Assembly: GCA_032718475.1 (NCBI GenBank) | Contig: JAUCBJ010002418.1 | Span: forward strand, 1 to 57,328 | Source of the DNA: Nemertoderma westbladi | Taxonomy: Eukaryota > Xenacoelomorpha > Nemertodermatida > Nemertodermatidae | Direction: 5' to 3' | Length of the DNA stretch: 57,328 nt | Shown: piece after piece, positions 23,025 to 32,994 of the stretch | How positions within the stretch are numbered: position 1 is the first letter of the stretch | Layout of the letters: each line of letters starts with the position of its first letter | Program-made: the position numbers and the translations under genes | The notes under the pieces: generated by a model | The model's database searches: none | What the model saw: the letters and a program-made list of their open reading frames with translations, nothing else | Told to the model about the DNA's origin: nothing

Positions 23025-25050
23025 ACATAGCATTGATCGGCTGTGACATAGCGTTGGGTGGTTATGATGTGACATAACTTTGGGTGGCTGTGGCATAGCG
23101 TTGAGTGGTTGTTGTGACAAAGCGTTGAGTGGCTGTGACATAGCGTTGGGTGGCTGTGACAATACGTTGAATGGCTGTGACATAGATTTGAGTGGCTGTG
23201 GCATAGCGTTGGGTGGCTGTGACATGGCATTGAGCGGCTGTGACATAGCATTGATCGGCTGTGACATAGAGTTGGGTGGTTGTGACATAGCGTTGGGTGG
23301 CTGTGACATAGCGTTGGGTGGCTGTGACATAGCGTTGGGTGGCTGTGACATGGCATTGAGCGGCTGTGACATAGCATTGATCGGCTGTGACATAGCGTTG
23401 AGTGGCTGTAACATAGCTTTGAGTGGCTGTGACATAGCGTTGAGTGGCTGTGACATAGCGTTGGGTGGCTGTGACATGGCATTGAGCGGCTGTGACATAG
23501 CATTGATCGGCTGTGACATAGCGTTGGGTGGTTATGATGTGACATAACTTTGGGTGGCTGTGGCATAGCGTTGAGTGGTTGTTGTGACAAAGCGTTGAGT
23601 GGCTGTGACATAGCGTTGGGTGGCTGTGACAATACGTTGAATGGCTGTGACATAGCTTTGAGTGGCTGTGGCATAGCGTTGGGTGGCTGTGACATGGCAT
23701 TGAGCGGCTGTGACATAGCATTGATCGGCTGTGACATAGAGTTGGGTGGTTGTGACATAGCGTTGGGTGGCTGTGACATAGCGTTGGGTGGCTGTGACAT
23801 AGCGTTGGGTGGCTGTGACATGGCATTGAGCGGCTGTGACATAGCATTGATCGGCTGTGACATAGCGTTGAGTGGCTGTAACATAGCTTTGAGTGGCTGT
23901 GACATAGCGTTGAGTGGCTGTGACATAGCGTTGGGTGGCTGTGACATAGCGTTGAGTGGCTGTGACATAGCGTTGGGTGGCTGTGACTGTGACATAGCGT
24001 TGGGTGGTTATGATGTGGCATAACTTTGGGTGGCTGTGGCATAGCGTTGAGTGGTTGTTGTGACAAAGCGTTGAGTGGCTGTGACATAGCGTTGGGTGGC
24101 TGTGACAATACGTTGAATGGCTGTGACATAGCGTTGGGTGGCTGTGACATAGCTTTGAGTGGCTGTGGCATAGCGTTGGGTGGCTGTGACATGGCATTGA
24201 GCGGCTGTGACATAGCATTGATCGGCTGTGACATAGAGTTGGGTGGTTGTGACATAGCGTTGGGTGGCTGTGACATAGCGTTGGGTGGCTGTGACATAGC
24301 GTTGGGTGGCTGTGACATGGCATTGAGCGGCTGTGACATAGCATTGATCGGCTGTGACATAGCGTTGAGTGGCTGTAACATAGCTTTGAGTGGCTGTGAC
24401 ATAGCGTTGAGTGGCTGTGACATAGCGTTGGGTGGCTGTGACATGGCATTGAGCGGCTGTGACATATCATTGATCGGCTGTGACATAGCGTTGGGTGGTT
24501 ATGATGTGACATAACTTTGGGTGGCTGTGGCATAGCGTTGAGTGGTTGTTGTGACAAAGCGTTGAGTGGCTGTGACATAGCGTTGGGTGGCTGTGACAAT
24601 ACGTTGAATGGCTGTGACATAGCGTTGGGTGGCTGTGACATAGCTTTGAGTGGCTGTGACATAGCGTTGAGTGGCTGTGACATAGCGTTGGGTGGCTGTG
24701 ACATGGCATTGAGCGCCTGTGAGATAGCGTTGAGTGGCTGTGGCTGTGACATAGCGTTGGGTGGCTGTGGCATAGCGTTGAGTGGTTGTGACATAGCATT
24801 GAGCGGCTGTGACATAGCATTGAGCGGCTGTGACATAGCATTGAGTGGTTGTGATTGTGACATTGCGTTGAGTGGCTGTGACATGGCATTGAGCGCCTGT
24901 GCGATAGCGTTGAGTGGCTGTGACATAGCATTGAGTGGTTGTGACATTGCGTTGAGTGGCTGTGACATGGCATTGAGCGCCTGTGCGATAGCGTTGAGTG
25001 GCTGTGACATAGCATTGAGTGGTTGTAACATAGCTTTGAGTGGCTGTGAC
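23025..25050 (+). repeat. 21-bp minisatellite with ~480-bp higher-order repeat
   Basis: The unit is GTGACATAGCGTTGGGTGG plus CT. It reads as the heptapeptide GCDIALS on + and MSQPLNA on -, giving repeat-driven open frames on both strands. A 22-23-unit block recurs, marked by a GTTATGATGTGRCATAACTT interruption near 23061, 23531, 24007 and 24498, so the higher-order periods are 470, 476 and 491 bp. The blocks are nearly identical up to the fourth, which diverges after ~150 bp. No initiator context, domain or splice signal supports coding use. Confidence 0.95.
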
Positions 25051-25098
25051 TTCTGTCTCGCCCAACTTCTGTCTCTGCTTCCAAAATTATAAAAAAGC

Positions 25099-25123
25099 GT
25101 CTCGATATATAAAATATCGAGAC
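25099..25123. other. Perfect 10-bp hairpin just past the 21-bp array
   Basis: GTCTCGATAT (25099-25108) pairs perfectly with ATATCGAGAC (25114-25123) across a 5-base loop. No T-run or coding context gives it a role. Confidence 0.6.
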
Positions 25124-25267
25124 TGGAAAAATATTTCGAGAAAATATCGCCATGGGATATATAGTGGTAGCTTAGTGGAAGGGTTTGGTTAGGTAAGTCT
25201 AGAGTTTAGTGTTGTCTTAGGATAGGGTTAGGTTGTAGATAGAGGGAGAGGCGGTATCACAACTCAC

Positions 25268-25376
25268 CTCTGAGTATCAATGATCCAAGTATTGTTAGTT
25301 GTCTGGGTAATCAGTGTGAGTATCGTATTGGAAACATGATTGGATTCATTGTCGCTCATATATCTGTATATTCCAC
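25268..25376 (-). CDS. Candidate host exon, unknown gene
   Basis: Read on the minus strand, a pyrimidine-rich tract ending CCTTTTAG abuts position 25376, and a consensus donor AG|GTGAGT follows position 25268. The 109-bp interval between them is open in one frame. An internal ATG at 25357-25359 begins MSDNESNHVS, and the exon ends WIIDTQ plus two bases of a split codon. It could be an internal exon or a first coding exon preceded by a 5' untranslated exon at about 25700-25735. I do not recognise the product and cannot find the following exon; a minisatellite lies downstream. The support is splice-site quality and an open frame only. Confidence 0.35.
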
Positions 25377-26185
25377 CTAAAAGGATAATAATATATACAT
25401 ATAGCATTGCAGCAATTAGATCAACGTGCACAAGTCACCACAACCCATCACAGACTGTTTCACATTGACACTGCACTGGGGAATAAAGCAAACATTTACT
25501 TACCTACCATAGATAGCCAGAGTAAGGCATGTTTTATTTTAAATTACAGTTTAAGCATATGCACGATCTGACGATTTATAAACGGCCCAAAGTACCAAGT
25601 GGACCTAACCTAACAGCAAGGCCTAGTACAGTAGTAGTAAGTAAAATAATAACCTCATCGCCAGAATCTGATGCGTATCTTTTACCTGGGAACGCATGTG
25701 TAATTTACTTCCGGCCGCCGGCGCTTTTTCCCTCTACAGCTCTATTTGATCCAAATAGATTACAGGATTAGGATTTTCATCACTTGAATCACTGAAATAA
25801 CGATATGTAAGAAGCCTATTCAAGTTCAATACAAACCTGTTAAGTGAAGAACCTTCGCATTAAATGTGGGCCAACTTGACAGTTGACAGAAGATCTGGAT
25901 TCGAAAATTCTTTCCAACGTACCGGTAGTAGGCCGGCATTTCGAGGAGGCCATAATATTTTTCCAGTCAGCCAGTGCAGCCCTTGCCGCTTGCCTGTTGT
26001 TTCGACCAACCAGAGCCAGGAAGACAGAGCCCAATCTAAACTCACCAAACTGTCGTCGTCATCGAATTACTGGCACTGCACTGCCTGACTGGCTGACTCC
26101 TGACTGCATTACATACAGACATATTAGGCCTACTGTATTAGGCCTACAATACAATAAGGCTAGGCTGCTAGGCCTATATAATGTA
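25377..26185. other. Intergenic or intronic DNA, no other gene supported
   Basis: Apart from the promoter-like patch at 25698-25740, I see only short frames without recognisable content. On the minus strand near 26045-26070 ATGACGACGACAGTTTG is followed by a donor-like GTGAGT, which might be another first exon, but nothing confirms it. Confidence 0.4.
25698..25740 (-). promoter_or_regulatory. Possible promoter/5' exon with ETS-type site
   Basis: On the minus strand, AAAAAGCGCCGGCGGCCGGAAGT contains the ETS core CCGGAAGT in a small CpG-rich patch. Soon after comes ACATGCGTTCCCAG followed by GTAAAA, a plausible donor. This could be the transcription start and non-coding first exon of the gene whose candidate exon lies at 25268-25376. 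The evidence is motif-level only. Confidence 0.25.
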
Positions 26186-26192
26186 CAGATAT

Positions 26193-26494
26193 ATTATTAT
26201 AGAAAGGGATCTAGGGGTCTTAACCTCGAATGATAAGTTTATTTTACCGAAAATAACTTATCATTTATTGGCGCAATTGTAGGACTAATCCCATCACATG
26301 CGTACTTTTTAACCAGGTAGTGTACAAATTTAGGAATCGCGTATTTTTTCTTGAAATTAATATCTCATATCTCTCCAAACCACGTACGCGTTTCGACCTT
26401 ACTGGGTCTCATCGGCGTGGTGTCGGATTCGAACCTGGGACCTCGAGGTGGAAGCCGAGACTACAACCACTAGGCCACAGGTTCTTGAGATATG
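26193..26494 (-). mobile_element. tRNA-derived SINE, apparently full length
   Basis: On the minus strand a tRNA-like head carries an A box TGGCCTAGTGG (complement of 26467-26477) and a B box GGTTCGAATCC (complement of 26425-26435). A body follows that includes GATGAGACCCAGTAAGGTCG. The same body recurs at 50155-50391. The insert is bounded by CAGATAT at 26186-26192 and 26495-26501, a likely 7-bp target-site duplication. The 3' end reads CCCCTAGATCCCTTTCTATA. Confidence 0.85.
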
Positions 26495-26501
26495 CAGATA
26501 T

Positions 26502-27099
26502 GGAGTATTAATTTCAAAGCCAGCTGCCATTTTAATTAATAGACAATAATTAGACAATTAGACAATAATTGTATAATAACAAACACCTCGAAAAATACAG
26601 CTTGCCAACACATTGTTACTATCAATAGTACAGATATATGACAGTCAGACAGTATGAAGCTTGATTAAAAATAACTTAAACAGTCAGACAGTTAATATAG
26701 GCATACGGCAGTAAACAAACATATGGCAGTATGGTCAACCCTATCTGCCTATTGCAGCACTTAAACCAGTAAACAGCCGGCCTACACTGCAGCACTACTG
26801 TCTGACTGTCAAGCTCTCAGAATGTGGCTGAGTGGGTGCTGGTAGGCTGGGGCAGGCAGTGGAGTGTCTACTGACTGACTGATGTACTGCAGTACTGCAT
26901 GCACTGCCAGACTGATGCATGATTTACTGATTTATAGGCCTATAAACGAATTTGGCGGTAAATTTTAGGCGGTTTATTCAAACAGCCTTAAGTATGATGT
27001 AGTGTTACCACAGTACCGTACCGGTGCCGGTACTAAAATACAGAAATACCTGCTTTATACCTACATCTAACTTATACTGTCTCACTGTCTGACTGTTAT
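26502..27099. other. Low-complexity AT-rich and GACTGTCTGACTG-rich spacer
   Basis: Many short CAGTCAGACAG and CTGACTG words occur, without a clean tandem period. It may contain the 5' untranslated region of the LINE that follows; no gene is seen. Confidence 0.5.
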
Positions 27100-28221
27100 A
27101 TGATATTCGAGAAATTCCGCAACGATAAACACAACGCTGCAACGGATGCAACCTACAATCTGACAATGACGCCCCCTAACAATAAAGTAAAGGCGAAAAA
27201 AAATATGGCGTCATCGCGAAGACCTGAGATACCGGTACCGGACATGTCAAAGATGATTAGTTGCGACATATGTTCGGGTTTCTTTCTGGATGAAGCAACA
27301 TACGAAAGCCACAATACTCACTGTCAGGGTTCAATCTTCGTAGAACCTCCCAGCGCCTGCAGCCACTGCAACAAATCTGTATCCGGCAACAATTGTTTAG
27401 GCTGCGAAATTTGTGGATCGTGGATCCATGCTGCTTGCCTCAAACTATCAAATGCTGAAATACAAATCCTAGCCAAATGCAAGAACTGTAAAATCGTCTG
27501 TTCTCCCTGCGAGTCTAAAGGAAAACTATCGATAGAGGACGGCACCAGCCCCGGTCCTAAACAACTAGAGTCCATGATATCTAACCTGAAATCTTCTCTA
27601 AAAGACGACTTCGATTTACTTAACAGTGAATTGATATCTCTTCGAAACAACAACAGTAGTTCCAACCATTGGACGACAGTCGACGGAAAGAAAAAGAACA
27701 GCAATAACAGAGTCAACCAGCAGCATCAACCTCTGACGCTTGATGATGTCTCCCGAGAGGTGGGTGAACAGAAAAAGCGGCAGAACAACTTAGTTATTCG
27801 GGGGTTTGCTCTACCCGAAGAATCTTCTGAGGATGTTCAATGCTTGACAACGTTCCTTCAGGATAACTTCGTAGTGGCTGCACCACTGAAAAAAGTACTC
27901 TACAGACGCCCAGCAAGAACGGTCGATGGTGTCGACAAATGTTCCACTGTAATTGTGGAGCTCTCCTCTCTCGAGATCAAGTCCACAATTCTCCGGAAAA
28001 AGTCAACACTGAAAGACTTGGCTTCTGGCATATATATCTCTCAGGACCTCACCCCCCTTCAATCAGAGCAAGCCTATCTACGGCGCAAATCGATCCGTGA
28101 GAATAGGAGACAAAGTACTTCAACCGAACCCCGGCGTTCTACCACCCGCCCAGCACAGAATGACACTGACACAGCTTCTGCTTCTGGTACTAATTCTGTA
28201 CCGGTGCAGGGAAACCAGTAA
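27100..28221 (+). CDS. LINE ORF1 protein with PHD-like zinc finger (373 aa)
   Basis: Residues 55-75 hold a CDIC...H..HC cluster like a C2H2/C2HC finger. Residues 87-130 show a PHD-type spacing (CSHC, CLGC, WIHAAC, CKNC), as seen in many CR1-group ORF1 proteins. Around residue 229, NNLVIRGFALPE resembles the start of the RRM-like RNA-binding module of LINE ORF1 proteins. The C-terminus is Ser/Thr/Arg-rich and disordered. The role is expected to be RNA binding and chaperoning of the element transcript. The first ATG (27100) is used here; a later in-frame ATG at 27166 would also work. The stop overlaps the open ORF2 frame. Confidence 0.8.
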   Translation: MIFEKFRNDKHNAATDATYNLTMTPPNNKVKAKKNMASSRRPEIPVPDMSKMISCDICSGFFLDEATYESHNTHCQGSIFVEPPSACSHCNKSVSGNNCLGCEICGSWIHAACLKLSNAEIQILAKCKNCKIVCSPCESKGKLSIEDGTSPGPKQLESMISNLKSSLKDDFDLLNSELISLRNNNSSSNHWTTVDGKKKNSNNRVNQQHQPLTLDDVSREVGEQKKRQNNLVIRGFALPEESSEDVQCLTTFLQDNFVVAAPLKKVLYRRPARTVDGVDKCSTVIVELSSLEIKSTILRKKSTLKDLASGIYISQDLTPLQSEQAYLRRKSIRENRRQSTSTEPRRSTTRPAQNDTDTASASGTNSVPVQGNQ

Positions 28222-28265
28222 AGGGAGGTCATCGCCAACCAGCTAACATAACACATGATCAATAT

Positions 28266-31058
28266 TTGAACTGCTGTTGCTTAAATGCCCAGTCTACTAA
28301 GAATAAACTGCCTGATCTCGACGAATTCCTTAGTTCGCGCAGTATCGACGTCCTCGCGGTTACGGAAACCTGGTTAACTGATGCCGTAAACGACTCTGAG
28401 ATTCAGAGTGATCCAAAGTATAAGGTAATCAGAAACGATCGTTCCTCTAAAATCGGCGGCGGTGTTCTTCTGTTGATTAGCGACAAACTGAAATACGCGC
28501 GTGTCGAACTCCTGGATCCCGAATCAGAAATAGAATTTGTTGCTGTTGACATCCTCGGTGTCAACAAATCCCGGTTTATCTGTGCATATCGACCGCCATC
28601 ACGACAACACAATTCTGCGTATGAAAGTAAACTTTGCGACACCCTTCAAACCCTTTGTGACGTCCCCTACCCATGCATTGTCACTGGAGACTTCAATCTC
28701 CCGAGTTGGAACTGGAAAGACCTCAGTCACCCAGATTCAGATCTCTACAATGGATTCGAGACTTTCATCCTTGAAGCGAGTTTAAACCAGGTCCAGTTTG
28801 AACCAACCAGAGGTGCAAATGTTCTCGACTTGGTGTTTACATCCGATGAAGAGTTTGTATCAAATGTCACAGTAGATTTACCCTTCTCTACCAGCGATCA
28901 TTCCATCGTTCTTTTCAATATCATTGACCCAAATTGTAGTTCTGGAAACATGGATGAGCCACCGGGATTCTACGACTTTAGCAATGGCGACTACATAGGT
29001 TTTAATGATTATCTAAGGGAAATAGATTGGAGAGCTATTTATGGTCCATGCATTTCGGTCAACGATTTTTATAATTGTTTTAGCAAACAGCTAAAGGATG
29101 GCATCGATCGGTTTATTCCTTTCAAGGTTTTTACTCGCAAAAGAAAGAAAACGTATCCAAGTTATGTCAGAAAGCTCCAGAAAACAAAACTGCTACTTTG
29201 GCGGCGGCGCAGTACTCCCGGTGGCCTGGAAGCCTACAGACGATCGGCGAAACAGGCGTCTCAGTCAGTGTACCGGGCAACGTGCGAGAAAGAATCGAAA
29301 CTCTTAAACTCCGGCGACTCGAACGCGATCTTCAAATATATTAACTCTAAACGGAAGAAAGCCTCTGGGATCGGCCCTTTGAAGTATCAAGGAGATACGA
29401 TAGTCGATAATGAAAAAAAAGCCGAGATTTTCGCCAAAGTTCTTTCGGAAAACTTCTCGGAAGACAACGGCACAATCCCGACGTTCCTTCGCAAAGTTCC
29501 AGACAACATCGGACTGTCATCGGTCGATCTGAGCCCCATTAGGGTTCTAACTATATTACGCCAGCTGCAGTCGAAGAAAAGTAGATCACCGGATGGTCTG
29601 CCGTCCATTATCTTTGTTAAATTGGCGTGCGCCCTCGCCTCGCCTCTGTCTGTGATATTTAACGTCTCTCTTTCAACCCACACCCTACCGGACATCTGGT
29701 TGACCGCAGACATTATTCCACTGTTCAAGAAGGGGAACCCTGCAGACCCGTACAATTATAGACCCATCAGTCTCACCTGTATATCTTGTAAAATTATGGA
29801 ACGGTGCATAAAAAATGCTATTATTAATTATTTGTCAAGCCATGGAATTATTTCCAAGGCACAGCATGGTTTCCTTCAGCGTAAATCAACCTGTACTCAG
29901 TTATTGGACTGCATTACAGATTGGTACAAATTAGTTGACCGTAAATATAATATTGATATTATTTATATTGATTACGCCAAAGCGTTCGATTCGGTAGTCA
30001 CTTCGAAATTGTTTGCTAAATTAGAAAGTTACGGCTTTACAGGTGATTTATTGTTATGGCTTAAAGCGTTTTTAACAAATAGAAAGCATCGTATTTTAAT
30101 CGGTAACACTTTTTCAGATTATTGTGCTGTTTTATCAGGTACAGTCCAGGGGAGTGTTTTAGGTCCTGTTCTTTTTTTACTATTTATTAACGACTTACCT
30201 GAATTGCTTTCACCTATTGATGTTAAACTTTTTGCTGATGATGTTAAACTCTACGCACCCACCACCGAACGTGACTCTTTAGCCAACGCCCTCAAATTGT
30301 TAGAGACATGGGCAAATGAGTGGCAGCTAGACGTTGCAGCTCATAAATGCACTGTTATACATGTTGGCGCATCAAACAGTAATTTTAATTATATTTTAAA
30401 CGGTAATGTAATTAAGTGCGAAGATTTCTGCAAAGACCTTGGTATTATTGTTAGTGCTGATTTGAAGTTTAATAATTATTGTAAGCAGCAAGTTGCTAAA
30501 GCTTATAGGATGATAAATATGATATTTCGTAACATTAAATCGTGTAATAAATCGGCACTTTTAACGGCCTACAAGTCTATTGTTAGACCGGTTTTAGAGT
30601 ACTGTACCCCTGTTTGGTCGCCCTTCACTAAGTATGGTATAAATTTAGTCGAACGAGTTCAACACTATTTTACACGCAGATTGTATCGTCGGTGCAAATT
30701 AACTTATGTTTCATATTGTGACCGTCTAACCTGCCTGTCTCTACAACCCTTGGAGGTTAGGAGAATTATTTTCGACTTGAAAATGGTGTACCGTATTTTT
30801 CACGGCCTTGTTGACCTTACGTTTAGTAACTACTTTTCACGTGCGCCAGTAAAAGGGCTACGTGGACACAGCTATAAACTTCATATTCCGTATTGCAGAC
30901 TACAACTTTGTAAGAACTCTTTTAACTACCGCACTGTTCCATTCTGGAATTCTTTATCGCAAGATATTGTTGATGCTAAAAACCTACAAATTTTTTCTCG
31001 TAAATTATTAACGTTCGATTTCAAGTCACACTGTTCGGTCGACCATTGGTGCAAATAG
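28266..31058 (+). CDS. LINE ORF2: endonuclease-reverse transcriptase (about 930 aa)
   Basis: The N-terminal endonuclease shows the expected residues in order: NAQS near residue 8, VTETWL, YRPPS, GDFNLP and SDHSIV. The reverse transcriptase follows with LFKKGNPADPYNYRPISL, YIDYAKAFDS, GTVQGSVLGPVLF and the catalytic FADDVKLY near residue 654. This order is typical of the CR1/Jockey group. No ATG precedes the endonuclease: the frame opens at 28194, inside ORF1, and its first stretch lacks Met; 28266 is a TTG. Translation is therefore likely by frameshift, reinitiation or non-ATG start after ORF1. No internal stop occurs before the TAG at 31056-31058. Confidence 0.9.
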   Translation: MNCCCLNAQSTKNKLPDLDEFLSSRSIDVLAVTETWLTDAVNDSEIQSDPKYKVIRNDRSSKIGGGVLLLISDKLKYARVELLDPESEIEFVAVDILGVNKSRFICAYRPPSRQHNSAYESKLCDTLQTLCDVPYPCIVTGDFNLPSWNWKDLSHPDSDLYNGFETFILEASLNQVQFEPTRGANVLDLVFTSDEEFVSNVTVDLPFSTSDHSIVLFNIIDPNCSSGNMDEPPGFYDFSNGDYIGFNDYLREIDWRAIYGPCISVNDFYNCFSKQLKDGIDRFIPFKVFTRKRKKTYPSYVRKLQKTKLLLWRRRSTPGGLEAYRRSAKQASQSVYRATCEKESKLLNSGDSNAIFKYINSKRKKASGIGPLKYQGDTIVDNEKKAEIFAKVLSENFSEDNGTIPTFLRKVPDNIGLSSVDLSPIRVLTILRQLQSKKSRSPDGLPSIIFVKLACALASPLSVIFNVSLSTHTLPDIWLTADIIPLFKKGNPADPYNYRPISLTCISCKIMERCIKNAIINYLSSHGIISKAQHGFLQRKSTCTQLLDCITDWYKLVDRKYNIDIIYIDYAKAFDSVVTSKLFAKLESYGFTGDLLLWLKAFLTNRKHRILIGNTFSDYCAVLSGTVQGSVLGPVLFLLFINDLPELLSPIDVKLFADDVKLYAPTTERDSLANALKLLETWANEWQLDVAAHKCTVIHVGASNSNFNYILNGNVIKCEDFCKDLGIIVSADLKFNNYCKQQVAKAYRMINMIFRNIKSCNKSALLTAYKSIVRPVLEYCTPVWSPFTKYGINLVERVQHYFTRRLYRRCKLTYVSYCDRLTCLSLQPLEVRRIIFDLKMVYRIFHGLVDLTFSNYFSRAPVKGLRGHSYKLHIPYCRLQLCKNSFNYRTVPFWNSLSQDIVDAKNLQIFSRKLLTFDFKSHCSVDHWCK

Positions 31059-31420
31059 CCGTTTAACTTTTTACTTATTTATATTATTTTTTAAACTATT
31101 TTTTTTAAGGTTTTGTATCCGTTGTGTGATTGTGTTTGTTATTTTTATTTCATTCCTACCTATTTTATTAAGTAATAACCAATGAAATTATTTTTATCAC
31201 AATATTTATCACTATACTATACTGTATGTACACATATATTTACACTTAATTTATCTTCTTTTAAAACATTTAAATCGCCCCTTTAAGTGCCTCGAGCCTG
31301 GGCGGCGATCTCCCTCGAAAAATTGTCGATTGCTTATATTTAGTATTTCTTAATTCTACTGTATTGGTTATACTATATATATTTTAATGTATGTTATCGT
31401 GTATTAAATATATAATATAA

Positions 31421-32804
31421 GACAGATTGGCAATGATGTGCAGGACGTTTGTTCAACACGACAAAGTAGCATTTAACAAACAGCTGGAATAAACATGTAT
31501 GATTTATGTTACACAATAACGTGTAAAACAAATGTTAAATAATTACATGATAAAACATGTTACATTTAGGTATCATAAAAACGTGATCAACAAATGTTTG
31601 ATTATAACATGATTGAATATTATGTTATTTAGATGTTAAAATAACATGTTGATTAAAACAAGTTTAGAAAAAAAACATGTCAACATGATTCAAGCATATA
31701 AACGAACGTTTGGTATAATAACGTGTAGCGTGTCTGGTTAGCAGGGTACGGTCTGACGGTACCTGTCTACTGCTGTGACTGGTGTCAGGCAGTAGCGTAT
31801 CGCGTATCCATCCATACTACCGCTACCGGTACAACATCCGGCAGACAGCCATTGTTGTAGTGCCCGGGCTGCCGGGCTACCCCTGCAAAGGCTATGTCAT
31901 ATTATTATGATAATAAATCTAAATTAAATTTCCCACTACAATATACCAGTATACACAACAAACGTCCTTGTGATTGGTTCATAGGCAAGCACCTACGCAA
32001 GAAATTCCTACGCCAAAAGACAATTCTGGCCTACGCGTAAACCTACGCGTAGGCCTACGTATACGCAGTAAAGTCAAACCCGGACTTGGGGGGGGGGGGG
32101 GGGGGGGGGGTCAGAGGAGAATTTCCACAACTTTTAAATTTTACATTGAAATAAAGACCACCCTACTGACCAGCCGTTTGACGGGTGAAAGTTCCTAGCT
32201 GTATTTACATAGGCCTACTGACATAGGCTTCCGTCTGTCCGTAAGCCTAAATGCTGATACTGTGGTATGAGAACCTGACAATAGCATGCGGTGCTGGAAT
32301 CAGGCAGTATACAGGTATAGCAGTACAGCAGTAGCAGTAGGTCCTTAAAATTAACCTTGAGAATGAGATGAACAAAATGTACTTAATACCGGTCCCTATC
32401 CCTACCGGTGTTAAAAAAATGAAACTGTAAACAAGTAAAGTGAAACTCTTCGTACAGTTAATCTAAATCTTATATCATCAGTCTGTCAGTATATTTTTGT
32501 CTTATTGGGTACCGGCAACGGGCACGGGTACAGCGGTACCGGTAATATTGTGTTTTTTGGGGTAATTCGTAGCGTAGGACTGTAGGACCCATTCCTGCAT
32601 TCAGCCAATGTACTGCAGTCAGGCAGTACTGTCAGACTGTCCAGGGTCCAGCTGTCTGACCAGCTGACTGTTATAGGCCTAGCTGCCTAGGTCAGTGCAG
32701 CAGTAGGTCATAGGTAGGCCTATATAAATATATAACAGTACCGTATAATTAAATTTATAACTGGTATTTAACAGTTTTAGACCATGTCAGCATGTAGGAA
32801 GACC
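31421..32804. other. AT-rich DNA with ACATGT-rich stretch, poly-G run and repeated CCTACGC words
   Basis: At 31430-31740 the words AACATGT, AACGTG and ACATGATT recur irregularly, suggesting a decayed repeat. CCTACGCGTA-type words cluster at 31985-32065. A 23-base G run is at 32088-32110. No gene is supported. Confidence 0.5.
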
Positions 32805-32910
32805 TACCGGCGAGCGGCGACCGGTACGCCGGGGCCGGGGCCAGTACCGGCTGACTGCAGGGCTGCCCGCGCCCGGTGCCCGGGGCTGCCGGCTGACCGG
32901 TCTCTGCACT
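32805..32910 (+). promoter_or_regulatory. CpG-rich upstream region of the zinc-finger gene
   Basis: A GC-rich patch full of CCGG, GGTACCGG and CGCGCCC words lies 85-190 bp upstream of the ATG at 32995, in otherwise AT-rich surroundings. A CpG-type promoter or 5' untranslated region is plausible; no TATA box is evident. Confidence 0.35.
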
Positions 32911-32994
32911 ACACCTTAGGGCCGTGTACGGTACAGGCTGACAGGTAGGCCTAATTGCTTTTATCTTCATAATATTGTCATAATCGGGTGGATA

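Larger units (their letters stand above)
27100..31420 (+). mobile_element. Nearly intact CR1/Jockey-type non-LTR retrotransposon
   Basis: Two consecutive open frames encode an ORF1 protein with a PHD-like finger and an ORF2 with apurinic endonuclease and reverse transcriptase. Both are uninterrupted. The 3' untranslated region is AT-rich and extends to about 31400-31420, where TATTAAATATATAATATA is a plausible terminus. Neither end is fixed because no target-site duplication could be identified. Intact frames suggest recent activity. Confidence 0.85.

Noticed and set aside
22796-25153. Several 190-500-residue minus-strand proteins made of MSQPLNA repeats
   Set aside because: They overlap each other in all three frames of a 21-bp minisatellite and end in unrelated flanks; none has a domain or splice support.
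25529-25771. 80-codon frame beginning MFYFKLQFKH
   Set aside because: Unremarkable composition, no homology signature, and it crosses the promoter-like CpG patch; likely chance.
28255-28269. ATG at 28255 as the start of LINE ORF2
   Set aside because: It is in a different frame and meets TGA after four codons.
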